A DNA stretch of 64,000 bases, from NCBI RefSeq assembly GCF_040359615.1, contig NZ_CP132942.1, positions 2,666,001 to 2,730,000 on the forward strand. Direction: 5' to 3'. The notes under the pieces are model-generated. The model searched no databases. It was not told the origin of the DNA and saw nothing but the letters and a program-made list of their open reading frames with translations. This document shows, piece after piece, positions 43,901 through 53,900 of the stretch. Each line of letters opens with the position of its first letter. Position 1 is the first letter of the stretch. Both the position numbers and the translations under genes were made by a program. The DNA comes from Tunturibacter psychrotolerans. GTDB taxonomy: Bacteria; Acidobacteriota; Terriglobia; Terriglobales; Acidobacteriaceae.

Positions 43901-43922
43901 AGAGGGGAGAAGGTTCCCCTCT
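43901..43922 (+). terminator. Hairpin after the CusA fragment
   Basis: AGAGGGGA (43901-43908) and TCCCCTCT (43915-43922) form a perfect 8-bp stem with a 6-nt loop, starting one base after the fragment's stop. No T run follows. It is probably the old operon's terminator or 3' stem. Confidence 0.55.
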
Positions 43923-44285
43923 CCCTTCGCGCTCCTCGACATCTCCGTCAGGCTGGAGGTCACCGAATGCACCTTACTCTCCAGCGCCTGACTCCGACTA
44001 CGTCCCTGTGGTCCGAAACGCCTAAAACATCTAACTTGCCGAAGACGAGACTTTCAGGGGGTTCGGCTTCACCTTTCCTAATAGCCGGTCATTTCGTCCA
44101 TGTGGACGGGATTTGTAAACACTGGCCGAAAATATCGGGACTAATCGGGTCTCGATGAGTGTTGGCGATTTTTCGCCGATACCTAAAAACACGTGACGCG
44201 CGTCTGTACGGCGACCACAGGCCCACGGCTGGGGGCGAGTGCAGAGTTCGCTCTCCTTGACAACTTAGGAGAGAGTGGATTAGTT
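43923..44285. other. Intergenic region before padR
   Basis: 363 bases without a gene. TTGACA at 44257-44262 may be the -35 box of the padR-permease operon, and a TTAGGA hexamer at 44265-44270 repeats one arm of the dyad at 44286-44302. Confidence 0.5.
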
Positions 44286-44302
44286 TCCTAATCATCTTAG
44301 GA
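44286..44302 (+). promoter_or_regulatory. PadR operator candidate overlapping the ribosome site
   Basis: TCCTAA-N5-TTAGGA, a perfect 6-bp dyad whose right arm overlaps the AGGAGG ribosome site (44299-44304) of padR; another TTAGGA lies at 44265-44270. It suits autorepression by the PadR protein. Confidence 0.5.
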
Positions 44303-44312
44303 GGGCGACGCC

Positions 44313-44654
44313 GTGTCCGACCAAGCCCAGCTTCTTCCTGGCACTCTCGATCTGCTCATCTTGAAAACAGTCTCTCTCGGCCCGCTCCATGGCTACGGTG
44401 TTCTTCTGCGCATCGGACAGATCTCCGACAGCGCTTTGATCATTGAACAGGGGGCCCTTTATCCTGCGTTGTTTCGCCTTGTGCGCCAGGGGCGTCTGAA
44501 GGCGAGCTGGGGGATATCGGAGAACAATCGCCGGGCCAAATTTTACGAACTCACCGCGGCGGGCCGAAGAGGTCTCCAGGAAGAGACGGAGGGTTGGAAC
44601 CGTCTCGCGGCAGCCATGGCCTCCGCCCTCGCCGCTCGACCGGAGGAAATATGA
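44313..44654 (+). CDS. PadR-family transcriptional regulator
   Basis: A 113-residue winged-helix protein with PadR signatures GTLDLLILKTVSLGPLHGYG, IEQGALYPALFRLVRQG and RAKFYELTAAGRRGL. It starts at GTG 44313, with AGGAGG 8 bases upstream. Its stop overlaps the permease start (ATGA), the standard acidobacterial pairing in which the PadR protein represses its own permease. The effector is unknown. Confidence 0.93.
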   Translation: MSDQAQLLPGTLDLLILKTVSLGPLHGYGVLLRIGQISDSALIIEQGALYPALFRLVRQGRLKASWGISENNRRAKFYELTAAGRRGLQEETEGWNRLAAAMASALAARPEEI

Positions 44655-47305
44655 GCCTATTAGTCTCTCTTCGCTCTTTCGTTTCAACGCTCTTCCCACG
44701 CTCCCGGATCGGCGCCGAAATGGACGAGGAGCTTCGCTCACACATAGAGCATCGCGCCGACGACCTCGAACGCTCAGGCCTTTCTCGTCTAGAGGCCGAG
44801 CGCCGCGCACGCGTGGAGTTCGGCAGCTATGAGCGGTACAAGCAGGAGAGCTACGAAGCTGTCGGCGGGCAATTCTTTGAAACCCTTCATCAGGACATCC
44901 GCTTCGGCCTTCGGATGCTGTACAAATCTCCGGCCTTCACCGCAGTCGCCGTCATTACGCTCGCACTTGGAATCAGCGCCAATGCAGTTGTCTTCAGTGT
45001 GTTGAATGGGTTGATTCTTCGTCCGCTCAATGTGCCGCAGTCGCAAAGGCTGTTTACCATCCAGCACGGCCAGGATCCTTCTCCACTCCAGTCGTATCCG
45101 GATTATCTCGATCTGCGCGATCGGAACCGGTCCTTCGATGGTGTCATCGCATATGCTTTCTCTCGGGTGGGCCTCAACACTAGTGGCGAGGCATCTACCG
45201 CGTGGCTGTATGAGGCCAGCGGAAACTACTTTGATGTGCTGCAAATTCGACCATATCTCGGTCGGTTCTTCCACGCATCGGATGAGCACGGACCCGACAG
45301 CAGTCCTTATCTTGTGCTCAGCTACGCCTATTGGATGAGCCACTTCCAGGGGGATCGCAACCTTGTAGGGCGAACAGTCGAAGTGAACAAGCATCCCTTT
45401 ACCGTTCTTGGCGTCGCGCCGCCAAACTTCCGCGGCACTGAACTGTACTTCACGCCCGACTTCTGGGTGCCACTCGTGAACGAGGAGCAAGTCGGAGGCG
45501 GAAATGATCTAAACACACGCGGAGGCCGCGAGCTGTCGCTGATAGGCCGTTTGAAGCCAGGAGTCAGCACGGCGCAGGCCGATGCAGATCTGAACTCCAT
45601 CGCGGCATATCTCGCGAAGAGCTACCCGAAGGACGACGAAAAGATGGTCTTCTCTCTTGCTCGTCCAGGTTTGATGGGCGACTTTCTTGGCCGTCCCGTC
45701 CGCGCGTTTCTTTCGGGAATGATGCTGCTGGCCGGGCTGATTTTGTTGGCAGCATGCGCGAACCTGGGCAATCTCTCGGCAGCTCGGGCGGCGGATCGGT
45801 CCAGGGAGATCGCTCTTCGGCTGGCCTTGGGATCGAGCCGCAAACGCATTCTGCGCCAGTTGCTCACGGAGGCAGTTCTGGTCTCATTGATGGGAGGCTC
45901 TGCCGGGCTTTTGGGAGCCGTCGTGTTGCTCCGGTGGCTCAGCGTATGGCGGCCCATATCGAGCTTCCCTGCGAATGTTCCAGTGAATCCAGACGCAAAG
46001 GTGTATGCAGTCGCTCTCCTGCTCGCACTCATAAGCGGATTGCTCTTTGGGATTGTGCCGGTGCGGCAGGTGTTACGGACGAATCCGTGGCAGACCGTCA
46101 AGGCGGGCCCTGCCGACATGATTGGGCGGCGGCTCAACCTCCGCGACCTTCTGCTTGTTCTGCAGATAGCGGTCTGCGCTGTGCTTGTCACATCGTCGCT
46201 CGTGGCTGTACGCGGCTTGCTGCGTTCGCTGCACAGCAACTTCGGCTTCGTCCCACAGAATGCCATGCTCGTCGAGACCGATGTGGATATGGCCGGCTAC
46301 AGCGGCGACCAGGTACCTATCATGCAGAAGCGCCTGATCGACATCGTTGGAGCGATTCCAGGAGTAACGGCCGCGGCCGCCTCCGATATGCTCCCTCTCG
46401 GTGGACAGGATTTCAGCAACGTCGCCGTCTTCAAAGACAGCGAGACTGATCTTCGTCCGTCGAATGCCGTCCTGAACACGTATACGCAGAACATATCTTC
46501 GGAATACTTTGGCGCCGCCGGCACGTCTTTATTGGCCGGACGAACCTTTACCGTGCATGACGATAAACATGCGCCGCAGGTGGCAGTCGTCAACCGTGAG
46601 TTTGCGCGCAGAGTCTTTGGCTCCGAGGCCGCGGCGGTCGGCAGATTCTACAAGTCAATGGACGGAACCCGAATACAGGTGGTCGGTGTGGTCGAGGACG
46701 GAAGATACAGAATGCTCACCGAAGATCAACAGCCGGCGGCGTTTCTGCCTATTCTGCAATCACCATCAAGTTCAACGTGGCTTATCGTTCGCTCGGACCG
46801 CGACCCACAGGAACTAACTGCTGCAATCGAGGGAAGCCTGCGAAGTCTGGATGCCGGGCTGCCTTTCTCAATCAGGACGTGGGACAAAGAGATGGACAGC
46901 GCTCTGTTCGCTTCGCGCGTCGCCACGATATCTCTCGGGGTGTTGGGCGGATTAGGTGCAATGCTGGCGATGACGGGAATCTTCGGCATGGCCTCCTACT
47001 CGGTAAGCAAACGAATGCGAGAGCTGGGAATTCGCATCGCACTAGGTGCGCAACGCAAGGAAGTGTTGCACTCCGCGTTGGGAAGAGCCTGGCGCTTACT
47101 GGTTTTCGGCTCCGCGGTTGGCCTGCTTCTGGGGATTGCTGCGACCAGGGTATTGTCTTCGATCGTCTATCAGGCAACTCCTCGCGACCCGCTGGTATTG
47201 GTTGGTGTTGTTCTGGCCATGATGCTGCTTGGCCTGGTGGCCACCTGGATTCCAGCGCAACGCGCGTTAGGAGCCGATCCTTTGATGCTGCTACGTGAGG
47301 AGTGA
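44651..47305 (+). CDS. ADOP-type duplicated MacB/FtsX permease
   Basis: An 884-residue membrane protein of the acidobacterial duplicated orphan permease type. It has a soluble N-terminal stretch (EEMDEELRSHIEHRADDL-like, about 20-65), then two copies of the MacB periplasmic core plus FtsX helices. The first copy runs about 80-470 with helices near 95-115, 350-375 and 400-440; the second about 480-880 with helices near 770-800, 820-845 and 855-880. No ATPase is encoded beside it, hence 'orphan'. It ends LREE, usual for the group. It probably acts in efflux or in lipid or peptide handling with an ATPase supplied in trans. Confidence 0.9.
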   Translation: MSLLVSLRSFVSTLFPRSRIGAEMDEELRSHIEHRADDLERSGLSRLEAERRARVEFGSYERYKQESYEAVGGQFFETLHQDIRFGLRMLYKSPAFTAVAVITLALGISANAVVFSVLNGLILRPLNVPQSQRLFTIQHGQDPSPLQSYPDYLDLRDRNRSFDGVIAYAFSRVGLNTSGEASTAWLYEASGNYFDVLQIRPYLGRFFHASDEHGPDSSPYLVLSYAYWMSHFQGDRNLVGRTVEVNKHPFTVLGVAPPNFRGTELYFTPDFWVPLVNEEQVGGGNDLNTRGGRELSLIGRLKPGVSTAQADADLNSIAAYLAKSYPKDDEKMVFSLARPGLMGDFLGRPVRAFLSGMMLLAGLILLAACANLGNLSAARAADRSREIALRLALGSSRKRILRQLLTEAVLVSLMGGSAGLLGAVVLLRWLSVWRPISSFPANVPVNPDAKVYAVALLLALISGLLFGIVPVRQVLRTNPWQTVKAGPADMIGRRLNLRDLLLVLQIAVCAVLVTSSLVAVRGLLRSLHSNFGFVPQNAMLVETDVDMAGYSGDQVPIMQKRLIDIVGAIPGVTAAAASDMLPLGGQDFSNVAVFKDSETDLRPSNAVLNTYTQNISSEYFGAAGTSLLAGRTFTVHDDKHAPQVAVVNREFARRVFGSEAAAVGRFYKSMDGTRIQVVGVVEDGRYRMLTEDQQPAAFLPILQSPSSSTWLIVRSDRDPQELTAAIEGSLRSLDAGLPFSIRTWDKEMDSALFASRVATISLGVLGGLGAMLAMTGIFGMASYSVSKRMRELGIRIALGAQRKEVLHSALGRAWRLLVFGSAVGLLLGIAATRVLSSIVYQATPRDPLVLVGVVLAMMLLGLVATWIPAQRALGADPLMLLREE

Positions 47306-47601
47306 AGCTCGGGCTGCGAGTCGAAAAATACAGGAACATTTGACATCTTCCACCAAATCTTTGAAACAGACGGGTTAACCGGCGATAACAGGGCAATGCA
47401 CCCATCTAGCTTCAGTGTGGCGCTTCCGGGTAGATCAGTAACCAAAAACGCCGTAGTGTTCATTGATCCGATGGCGTTGAGCTGTCACTTTGCCGAATAG
47501 TCGGCTTGTCGGACAAGTGACGTCCCGTATTTCTTTGGAAACGGAGTTTTCGGAAACTTTGAGGCGACCTTGCCGAAAACGTGACTTTGAGGAAGGTGTC
47601 A

Positions 47602-48429
47602 TCAATGAGTCTGAGAGCTCGGCTGGCTTGGCGGTTTCGTCGGGTCAGTGTAACCAGTCGGAACTTGAAAGAGAGCAGGGCTAGGTTCTACCTCGTGAAG
47701 ATCACTGATGGTGGTGATTTGCTCTGTCCCGTCTAACTCCTTTGTCGTTATCAAGAGGTTCATCTGCAGGTCCGGGGAGTTCCAAATCTCGGTGACAGAG
47801 GTCCCTGACCAGACAGTTTCCGATCTCTTAGGAACGATGCGGGTGATACGGCAGCCGACAGCATCGAGCCCGTACATGTCGCGCCTTCCAAGATATTCAA
47901 ACCTCACTTGATCGCGGTCGGGATCGTCGCTCGAAGACTCAGCATTTCCGGTCCGCATGCGCTGACTGCATTCGGGAACAGGACTCTCCTGTGTGTGCGT
48001 GGGGTTGGCAGCAATGTTTGAGACAAGAACAGTTTTCGTGTCCTCATTCCATTGGGTGTCGCGCATGCTGATCGGGTCCAATATGTGAACTGTGCCCTGG
48101 GTGAAAGCACCCTGCGCATCAGGCGTAGATGCAAGCTGCTCGTCGCGTATACGCCCTGCGAAATCTCTCATGCGTATGTTGAGGGCTTCGCGCAGGACTC
48201 TGACTCCAGCTCTTGTCGTCTCGACGCTCTGCACTCGCACTGTAGCGATATAAGGTCTGTTCTGAATCACTGGGAAGGCTGCGCCAAACCCAAGGCTCGA
48301 GCCCATAGTCAGGGCCCCGGGTGTTCGCTGAGGTTTGCTTTCCTGTGCTGCGAGGTCGGGTGCAACCAAGAGAGGACACAGCAGAACCATTGAATAAATG
48401 ACGGAAGGCCGCTTTAAACGACCGCTCAT
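47602..48429 (-). CDS. Secreted protein of unknown function
   Basis: A 275-residue protein with a clear signal peptide (residues 1-29, ending LAAQ). The mature part contains VQSVETTRAGVRVLREALNIRMRD, ITRIVPKRSETVWSGTS and TEIWNSPDLQMNLLI, a pattern of lineage-specific acidobacterial secreted proteins I cannot name. ATG 48429 has GAGAGG about 9 bases upstream; a GTG at 48438 is closer than normal to the site. No neighbouring gene shares its direction closely, so it is probably monocistronic. Confidence 0.75.
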   Translation of the reverse strand: MSGRLKRPSVIYSMVLLCPLLVAPDLAAQESKPQRTPGALTMGSSLGFGAAFPVIQNRPYIATVRVQSVETTRAGVRVLREALNIRMRDFAGRIRDEQLASTPDAQGAFTQGTVHILDPISMRDTQWNEDTKTVLVSNIAANPTHTQESPVPECSQRMRTGNAESSSDDPDRDQVRFEYLGRRDMYGLDAVGCRITRIVPKRSETVWSGTSVTEIWNSPDLQMNLLITTKELDGTEQITTISDLHEVEPSPALFQVPTGYTDPTKPPSQPSSQTH

Positions 48430-48600
48430 CGACGTCACCTCTCCCTGTTAGACACCGACAAAGAGCGGTGTGTCGCCAGCTTGATCTGCCTTCGTCATCA
48501 AAACGGGGCTTTCGGTAACTTGATCCGTTAACTTACCAAGAACTACCCAGGGATTCCTGCTCTTCATACGTTTCGCCACTTCCATCCGTCTAAACGGCAC

Positions 48601-49026
48601 ATGATGACACCAGAAACCCTCTACAGACTCGCCCCGCCGTTGATCGGCCTACAATTTTTGGCCCTCGGATGGAAAGTGAACCGTGAGATCAATGTCCCAA
48701 ATACCGAGAGGCAAACTGTTATCCCTCTTCCGGATGTGATCAACATCATGAGCCTGTTCGCAACGGTCGGCTGTCTAGTTGTACTGCCTATGGTGACCGA
48801 GTCGTACTATTGGCTCTCGAGGATCGTCTTGGGGAGCGGCTACGTCTTGATCGCTTTCTACCCATTTACAGTTGCGGCGCACTATCGACTGTGGACGAGA
48901 GAAGTTCCAAGCCGGAAAACCAGAGACGGCGCAAACTCTCCCTATGTAAACCGCGAGGAGCTTCTTACGTCGATCCTCTCCGTCTTGATTGCCGGGGTGG
49001 CCGCGACGTGTATGGGGAAGTATTGA
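48601..49026 (+). CDS. Hypothetical membrane protein
   Basis: A 141-residue protein with four hydrophobic stretches (about 10-24, 46-63, 68-90 and 122-138). Two ATGs begin the frame with no clear ribosome site. Family not recognised; the helix pattern and sensible codon use argue that it is real. Confidence 0.65.
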   Translation: MMTPETLYRLAPPLIGLQFLALGWKVNREINVPNTERQTVIPLPDVINIMSLFATVGCLVVLPMVTESYYWLSRIVLGSGYVLIAFYPFTVAAHYRLWTREVPSRKTRDGANSPYVNREELLTSILSVLIAGVAATCMGKY

Positions 49027-49310
49027 ACGGAATAACGCTGGCAAAGATTCTGTCCGGACAGCCACGTTGTAGCCGGTAGGCTGGAAAACGGGGTTATGAG
49101 AAAGTTCGGCCTTGAACTTGCCGCTGCAGGCGTTCCAGACCCCTTTCACGCCCTGCACTCTCTTGGTCTGCCGTAGTAGCCAGCTTCTCAGTGTTAAATA
49201 TTTTCACATGATTTTGAACTCAAGAAACTGCTTTAGCGCTCAACCGGTCTTTAGGGTGTCCTCGGAGTTTATCAAGGTCGCCGCTTCGCACCCTGGCCAG
49301 CAATTAGATC

Positions 49311-50066
49311 TCAATCTCCGGGTACGTTTAGAAGAGTCTGAGCAAAGGTGGGTGTAGGCTTCTCTTCGTATGCAGCGACATTCATGCGGGATTGGAACCA
49401 CGGATACGCGGGACTCGGCCCGAGTTCTTCATAGTGCTTATTGAAATAAGCCTCCACATGCTCACCGACGGGAACGGGGTTGGGTGCATTGGCAAGCACA
49501 TTTTGGAAGATTGGCATCATCGCACCGACAACGCTTGGATTGACCTCGCGCCAGTAAGCCAGCGAGATCCGATCTGCTCCGTACTCCACCTGGTAATGGT
49601 CACGACTGAAAGAAACGTTCCGGCAGGCCTGCCGCCAGTGGCCCAGCTCGTGTATGAAAATCCAACCATGAGCACCCTGTTCGAACTTGGCACGGACGTC
49701 GGCTTCCTTAGCGCCGGGACCTGCAAGGTGAAAGAAAAAAGCCCTCTCTTGGAGATTAAGCAAGGTCCAATCAGAGGTGCGAATGATATTCGTCTTGTCG
49801 TCGTACTGCCCGAACGATGGGACATCCTCGACCAGAATAGTAGGAACGGGAATTGGACAATTTAAACCGTTTGCGTGAATGCGTGCGACGAAGTCATCAC
49901 GCACGGCTGTGGCTCTGGCTAAAGTTGCAGCCTGTTCTCTGTCCTGGGTATGGGAAGCCGGGACTTGAGCGAAGAGTGCTGTAGCCACAAGCATGTAATA
50001 GATCGAGGCAAAGAGGACAAGGGCCAAAGCGCTGGAGAAGTGGTGAGAATTCCTACAGGACTGCAT
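49311..50066 (-). CDS. Secreted zinc metalloprotease-like protein (HELGH)
   Basis: A 251-residue protein with a signal peptide (about residues 1-34, ending LFAQ). The zinc site HELGH is at 139-143, with a candidate third ligand E161 in VEYGADRIS, 18 residues further on, the gluzincin layout. The residues around it (GWIFIHELGHWRQAC) are otherwise not from a family I can name. It probably acts in the periplasm or outside. It lies 33 bases after the small membrane gene, at the end of a run of five minus-strand genes. Confidence 0.72.
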   Translation of the reverse strand: MQSCRNSHHFSSALALVLFASIYYMLVATALFAQVPASHTQDREQAATLARATAVRDDFVARIHANGLNCPIPVPTILVEDVPSFGQYDDKTNIIRTSDWTLLNLQERAFFFHLAGPGAKEADVRAKFEQGAHGWIFIHELGHWRQACRNVSFSRDHYQVEYGADRISLAYWREVNPSVVGAMMPIFQNVLANAPNPVPVGEHVEAYFNKHYEELGPSPAYPWFQSRMNVAAYEEKPTPTFAQTLLNVPGD

Positions 50067-50099
50067 AGGTTGGGCCTCATTATTTTGGTTATAGAAGGT

Positions 50100-50312
50100 T
50101 TAGTGACTATGCGACAAGAGCGTGTGGATCAGCGGAGCGGTGGTCCGCTCTGTTGCGTAGAGTCCCCACGCCAACGGCAGTACGACGATGGACCAAGCCA
50201 AGAGCAACTTTAAGCGAGATGTTCGATTTGCCTGCAGTAAGGAGGAGGACTTTTCTTCTGTGCCAGAGACGGCTCGTTTGCTGAGCATCGGAGTACCGAT
50301 TTCCTTAATCAT
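50100..50312 (-). CDS. Small single-helix membrane protein (MFS small-subunit-like)
   Basis: A 70-residue protein with one helix, LLLAWSIVVLPLAWGLYAT (about 36-54). The pattern W-x5-PLAWG resembles the small partner peptides annotated beside some MFS (oxalate/formate-type) carriers. No MFS carrier is encoded here, so the name is only a resemblance. It starts 3 bases after the outer-membrane-protein stop, clearly co-transcribed. Confidence 0.5.
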   Translation of the reverse strand: MIKEIGTPMLSKRAVSGTEEKSSSLLQANRTSRLKLLLAWSIVVLPLAWGLYATERTTAPLIHTLLSHSH

Positions 50313-50315
50313 GGG

Positions 50316-50891
50316 TCACCGCTTTCCGAAGTGATAGGCTGCACCCGTGCTGATCCGAAGGTTGTTTTGGTGGTCGTCTACCTTGTTGTCAAAGGTAGTC
50401 ACGAAGTAGTCGACCTGCGCAACGCGAAGAGTGATTGTGCGGCTTATGTTGAACTCAACGCCTCCGCCCAGGGTCGAGCCAAAGACCGTCGACGACGAGG
50501 CTCCGCCCGAGTTCGCCGGAGCCAGTCCTCCAGTTGCGCGCACTGCACCCAGCAATATCTGACCGTAAGGAACAAAGCGAGCATGAGGCCTGCGGTAGAA
50601 GAAGCGCGGGCCGGCGAGATAGGACGTCAGCGTCAGGTCGAGAGCGCTGGCATCTATCTTCGAGGCATGCACGGCTCCAACCTCGATCACCGCGGCGAAC
50701 TGGGGACCCAGATGATACGCATACGATCCGCTGCCGCCATTCATCGAAAAGCATCCGCAGCCGCCCGGTGGCGCGTTGGTGTGTACGTAGGTGTAGTCCA
50801 ACGCGATCTCGTTGGATGGCTGAGTCTGCGCCATCAAGTTGACGGACGCAATCGACAAGAGCAATAGGGAAAGGAGTGAACGCATGGTCAT
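50316..50891 (-). CDS. Outer-membrane beta-barrel protein
   Basis: A 191-residue protein with a signal peptide (1-21, ending LMAQ) and an eight-strand OmpA/OmpX-like barrel pattern: alternating residues, a FVPYGQILLGAVRA strand, GGGVEFNISRTITLRVAQVDYF and a final AYHFGKR strand. GAGG lies 5 bases before ATG 50891. It follows the NHL protein stop by 10 bases. Probably a structural or receptor barrel. The CGC near residue 45 is unusual for a barrel loop. Confidence 0.78.
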   Translation of the reverse strand: MTMRSLLSLLLLSIASVNLMAQTQPSNEIALDYTYVHTNAPPGGCGCFSMNGGSGSYAYHLGPQFAAVIEVGAVHASKIDASALDLTLTSYLAGPRFFYRRPHARFVPYGQILLGAVRATGGLAPANSGGASSSTVFGSTLGGGVEFNISRTITLRVAQVDYFVTTFDNKVDDHQNNLRISTGAAYHFGKR

Positions 50892-50901
50892 AGGTCCTCG
50901 T

Positions 50902-53900
50902 TTACTGCACGGTCAGCGTGACTGTGGTGGAGTGGGTGTCCGATCCGCTGGTACCGGTCACGGTGATGGTGTAAGTTTTGGCCGACGATGGCAGCGCGAA
51001 GCCGGCACCGCAGCCTATCGTTGACGCCGTGATACCGAGCAAGGCTACGAAGCACGCAAGACTCGTAAAGACTCCCCAGCCTCTCTTCCCCGACCGGAAT
51101 CTTCTGCCTGGGAAGAGCAACAGCAACGCTGCGAATACAGGCGCTGTGAAAGGCCATGGCGAAAGGTCACCTCTTCCTGCCGCCTGTTGAATTGTTGTCT
51201 GGACGATCATCGTCGCCTGAGCGCCAGAGCTTCCGGGTGTGACTGAAGCGGGGGAAAAGGTGACAGTCGCTCCCGGTTGAAGACCGTTGGCGGAGAGCGC
51301 TACCGCCTGGGCAAAGGTGCCACCTGTCGAGGCAACCGACACGCTGTAAGTGGCGCTGCTTCCCGAGACGACGCTTTGGGAAGCTGGCGTCGCGGTTACG
51401 GTGAAGTCTGCAGGCGCTACTGCGGCACCCGTGCCGGTCAGGGAACTGGTCTGCGTTCCCAGCGCGTCGGTCACCGCAAGGCTGGCGGCGAAGCTGCCCG
51501 TAGAAGTGGGCGAGAATGTAACCGCGATGGTGCAGGACCCTCCAGCGGCGAGCGTGGTCCCGCAGGTGTCGGCCCCAAGCAGGAAGGAAGAAGCGTTTGC
51601 GCCGGTGATGCTTACGGACGCGATCGACAGCGCTGCGTTGCCTGCATTGGCGAGCGTGAACGTCTGGGCTGCGCTGCTGCTTCCAGTTGTGACGGTGTTG
51701 AAGTTCGCGGAGGCGGCGGTGAGTGCGGCCTGCGGAGCTGTTGTGACAGAGGCGACGCCGGTACCGGTAAGCGCTGAGGTCTGCGTTCCCACCTGATCGA
51801 CGATGGTGAGCGTCGCCGAAGATGGGCCTGCGGTGGTGGGCGAGAAGACGATGAGGATCTGGCAGGTACTTCCTGGCGGCAGTTCGGGGAGGTCGCGTGG
51901 GCTCGATCCGCCGCGTTTAGTCGCTCGGCTACGCGCCGGTCTTGCGTCTTCTGTGCCGCCGCTGGAACAGCTGTCGTTGACAATGATGAAGCTGTCCGGG
52001 TTCGCCCCGCTGAGCGAGATAGATGTAATCCCCAGCGATGCATTGCCTGTATTCGAGAGGGTGAAGGTTTGCGCAGAGCTTGCGGCGCTTGTCGTTATGC
52101 TGCCGAAGTCGGCGGTTGCGGGGGACAAGGACGCCTGCGGTGCAGAGGTTGTTACGGCATTGCCGATGGCGGAGAGCGCTACGGTCAAAGGCGATGCAGG
52201 ATGGTTGAGGTCGTGAATCGAGTAAGTGGAGGTGAGTGGACCTGCGCTCTGCGGCGTAAAGGTAAAGGTGACGGTGCAGCTGCCTCCGTTGGCTGAGAGG
52301 ATGCCACTGCAGTTGGTCGTCTGGGTGAAGTCGGTCGTGTCGGTCAGCGAGCCGCTGCTGAGATAGATTGCCTGATTGGTGGTGTTGGTGATGGTGGAGG
52401 TAAGTGCCGAGCTGGTGCTTCCCACGAGAATCGCTGGAAATGTCTGCGTGGTGGGTGCGATGGTGAGCGCTCCCGTGCTAACAGCGGCTATTGCCGTGCC
52501 GACGAGCGAGATCGTCTGTGAGGCATAGGGGCTGGCCGCATTCAGACTGTTGTCGGTCAGCACAATCGAGCCGGTGATGCTACCTACACTGACTGGTTCG
52601 AATTCCACCGAGAGTCCGCAGCTACTTCCTTGCGCCAACGTTCCGGCTGAAGAAGACGGACCCTCAAAGGGGCACGGCCCGCTGTTGCCGATGAAGAACG
52701 TGAAGCCCGCGGAGACACTCGCGTTTGACCCAGTCGCAGGTGGGGGCAGAGCCAGTGGCGCGTTGCCGATGTTTGAAACGATCGCTTGCAGCGGGCCGTC
52801 TGTCGTGTCGGTCGAGTCGACAGGAGTGGGCGTGGCAAAGGTCAACGTAGGGTTGCTGACATCGGTCTTGCGAACAAGATTGTTCTTGGTGTCGGCGACG
52901 TAGAAATTGCCCTCGCCATCTAACGCAACCTTCTGCGGGCCATTCAAAGAGACCTGCGTTGCCAGCCCGCTACCAGCAGAGCCTTGCGTGCCATTGCCAG
53001 CGACGGTAGTGATGGTTTGGGTGGCTGCGTCCACTTTTCGGATGAGGTTGTTGGAAAAGTCTGCGATATACAGATCGCCGGCGGGGTCCACTGCAACGCC
53101 CATCGGCCAATTCAATTGCGCGCTGGTTGCAGCTCCGCCATCGCCGCTGAACCCAGCGCCTAGTGTGTTATTTCCTGCAACAGTGTGAATGATGCCGTCC
53201 GTTGTTACTTCTCGTACGACGTGGTGGCCGGAATCCCCGATGAACAGATTGCCCGTAGAGTCCACGGTGATGGAATCGTAGGACGCATAGACGCCCTCGC
53301 AGCAGAGAGCCAGGTTCGCCTGGGTAGCCGGGCCACCATCACCGCTGTAGGTAGGAGAGCCTTGACCGATAGTCGCCGGATTACCCGCAACCGTTGTAAT
53401 GATGCCCGAAGTATCCACCTTGCGGATGAGGTTATTGTCCTGATCTTCGATATATAGATTGCCCTGCAAATCGAGCGCGATGCCTTCTGGACGGTTCAGG
53501 CTCGCCTGGGTAGCCGGGCCATTGTCTCCGCTGTAACCTTGTGTTCCATTACCCGCAACGCTGGTGAGTATCTGCGTGATGGCATCTATCTTGAAGATCT
53601 GCTCGGCAGTCTCAGCTCCAAAATAGACGTTGCCCGCCGGATCGACAATCACGTCGCTGGGACGATCGAAAGTTGCACTGGTCGCAGGACCGCCAACGCC
53701 GCTCAAACCGCCGGCACCGGTCCCGGCGATCACAGTGATGTTGCCACTCGTATCAATTTTGCTGACGGTGTTGCTGTAGAAGGAAGCAACATATACGTTC
53801 CCCGCGAAGTCCACTGCCCCCGCGGATGGATTGCAAATTGGGCCAAGCGTTGCGGGCCCATTGTAAGCATTGCAATTTGGCCCATTGACCTCGCCAGCCA

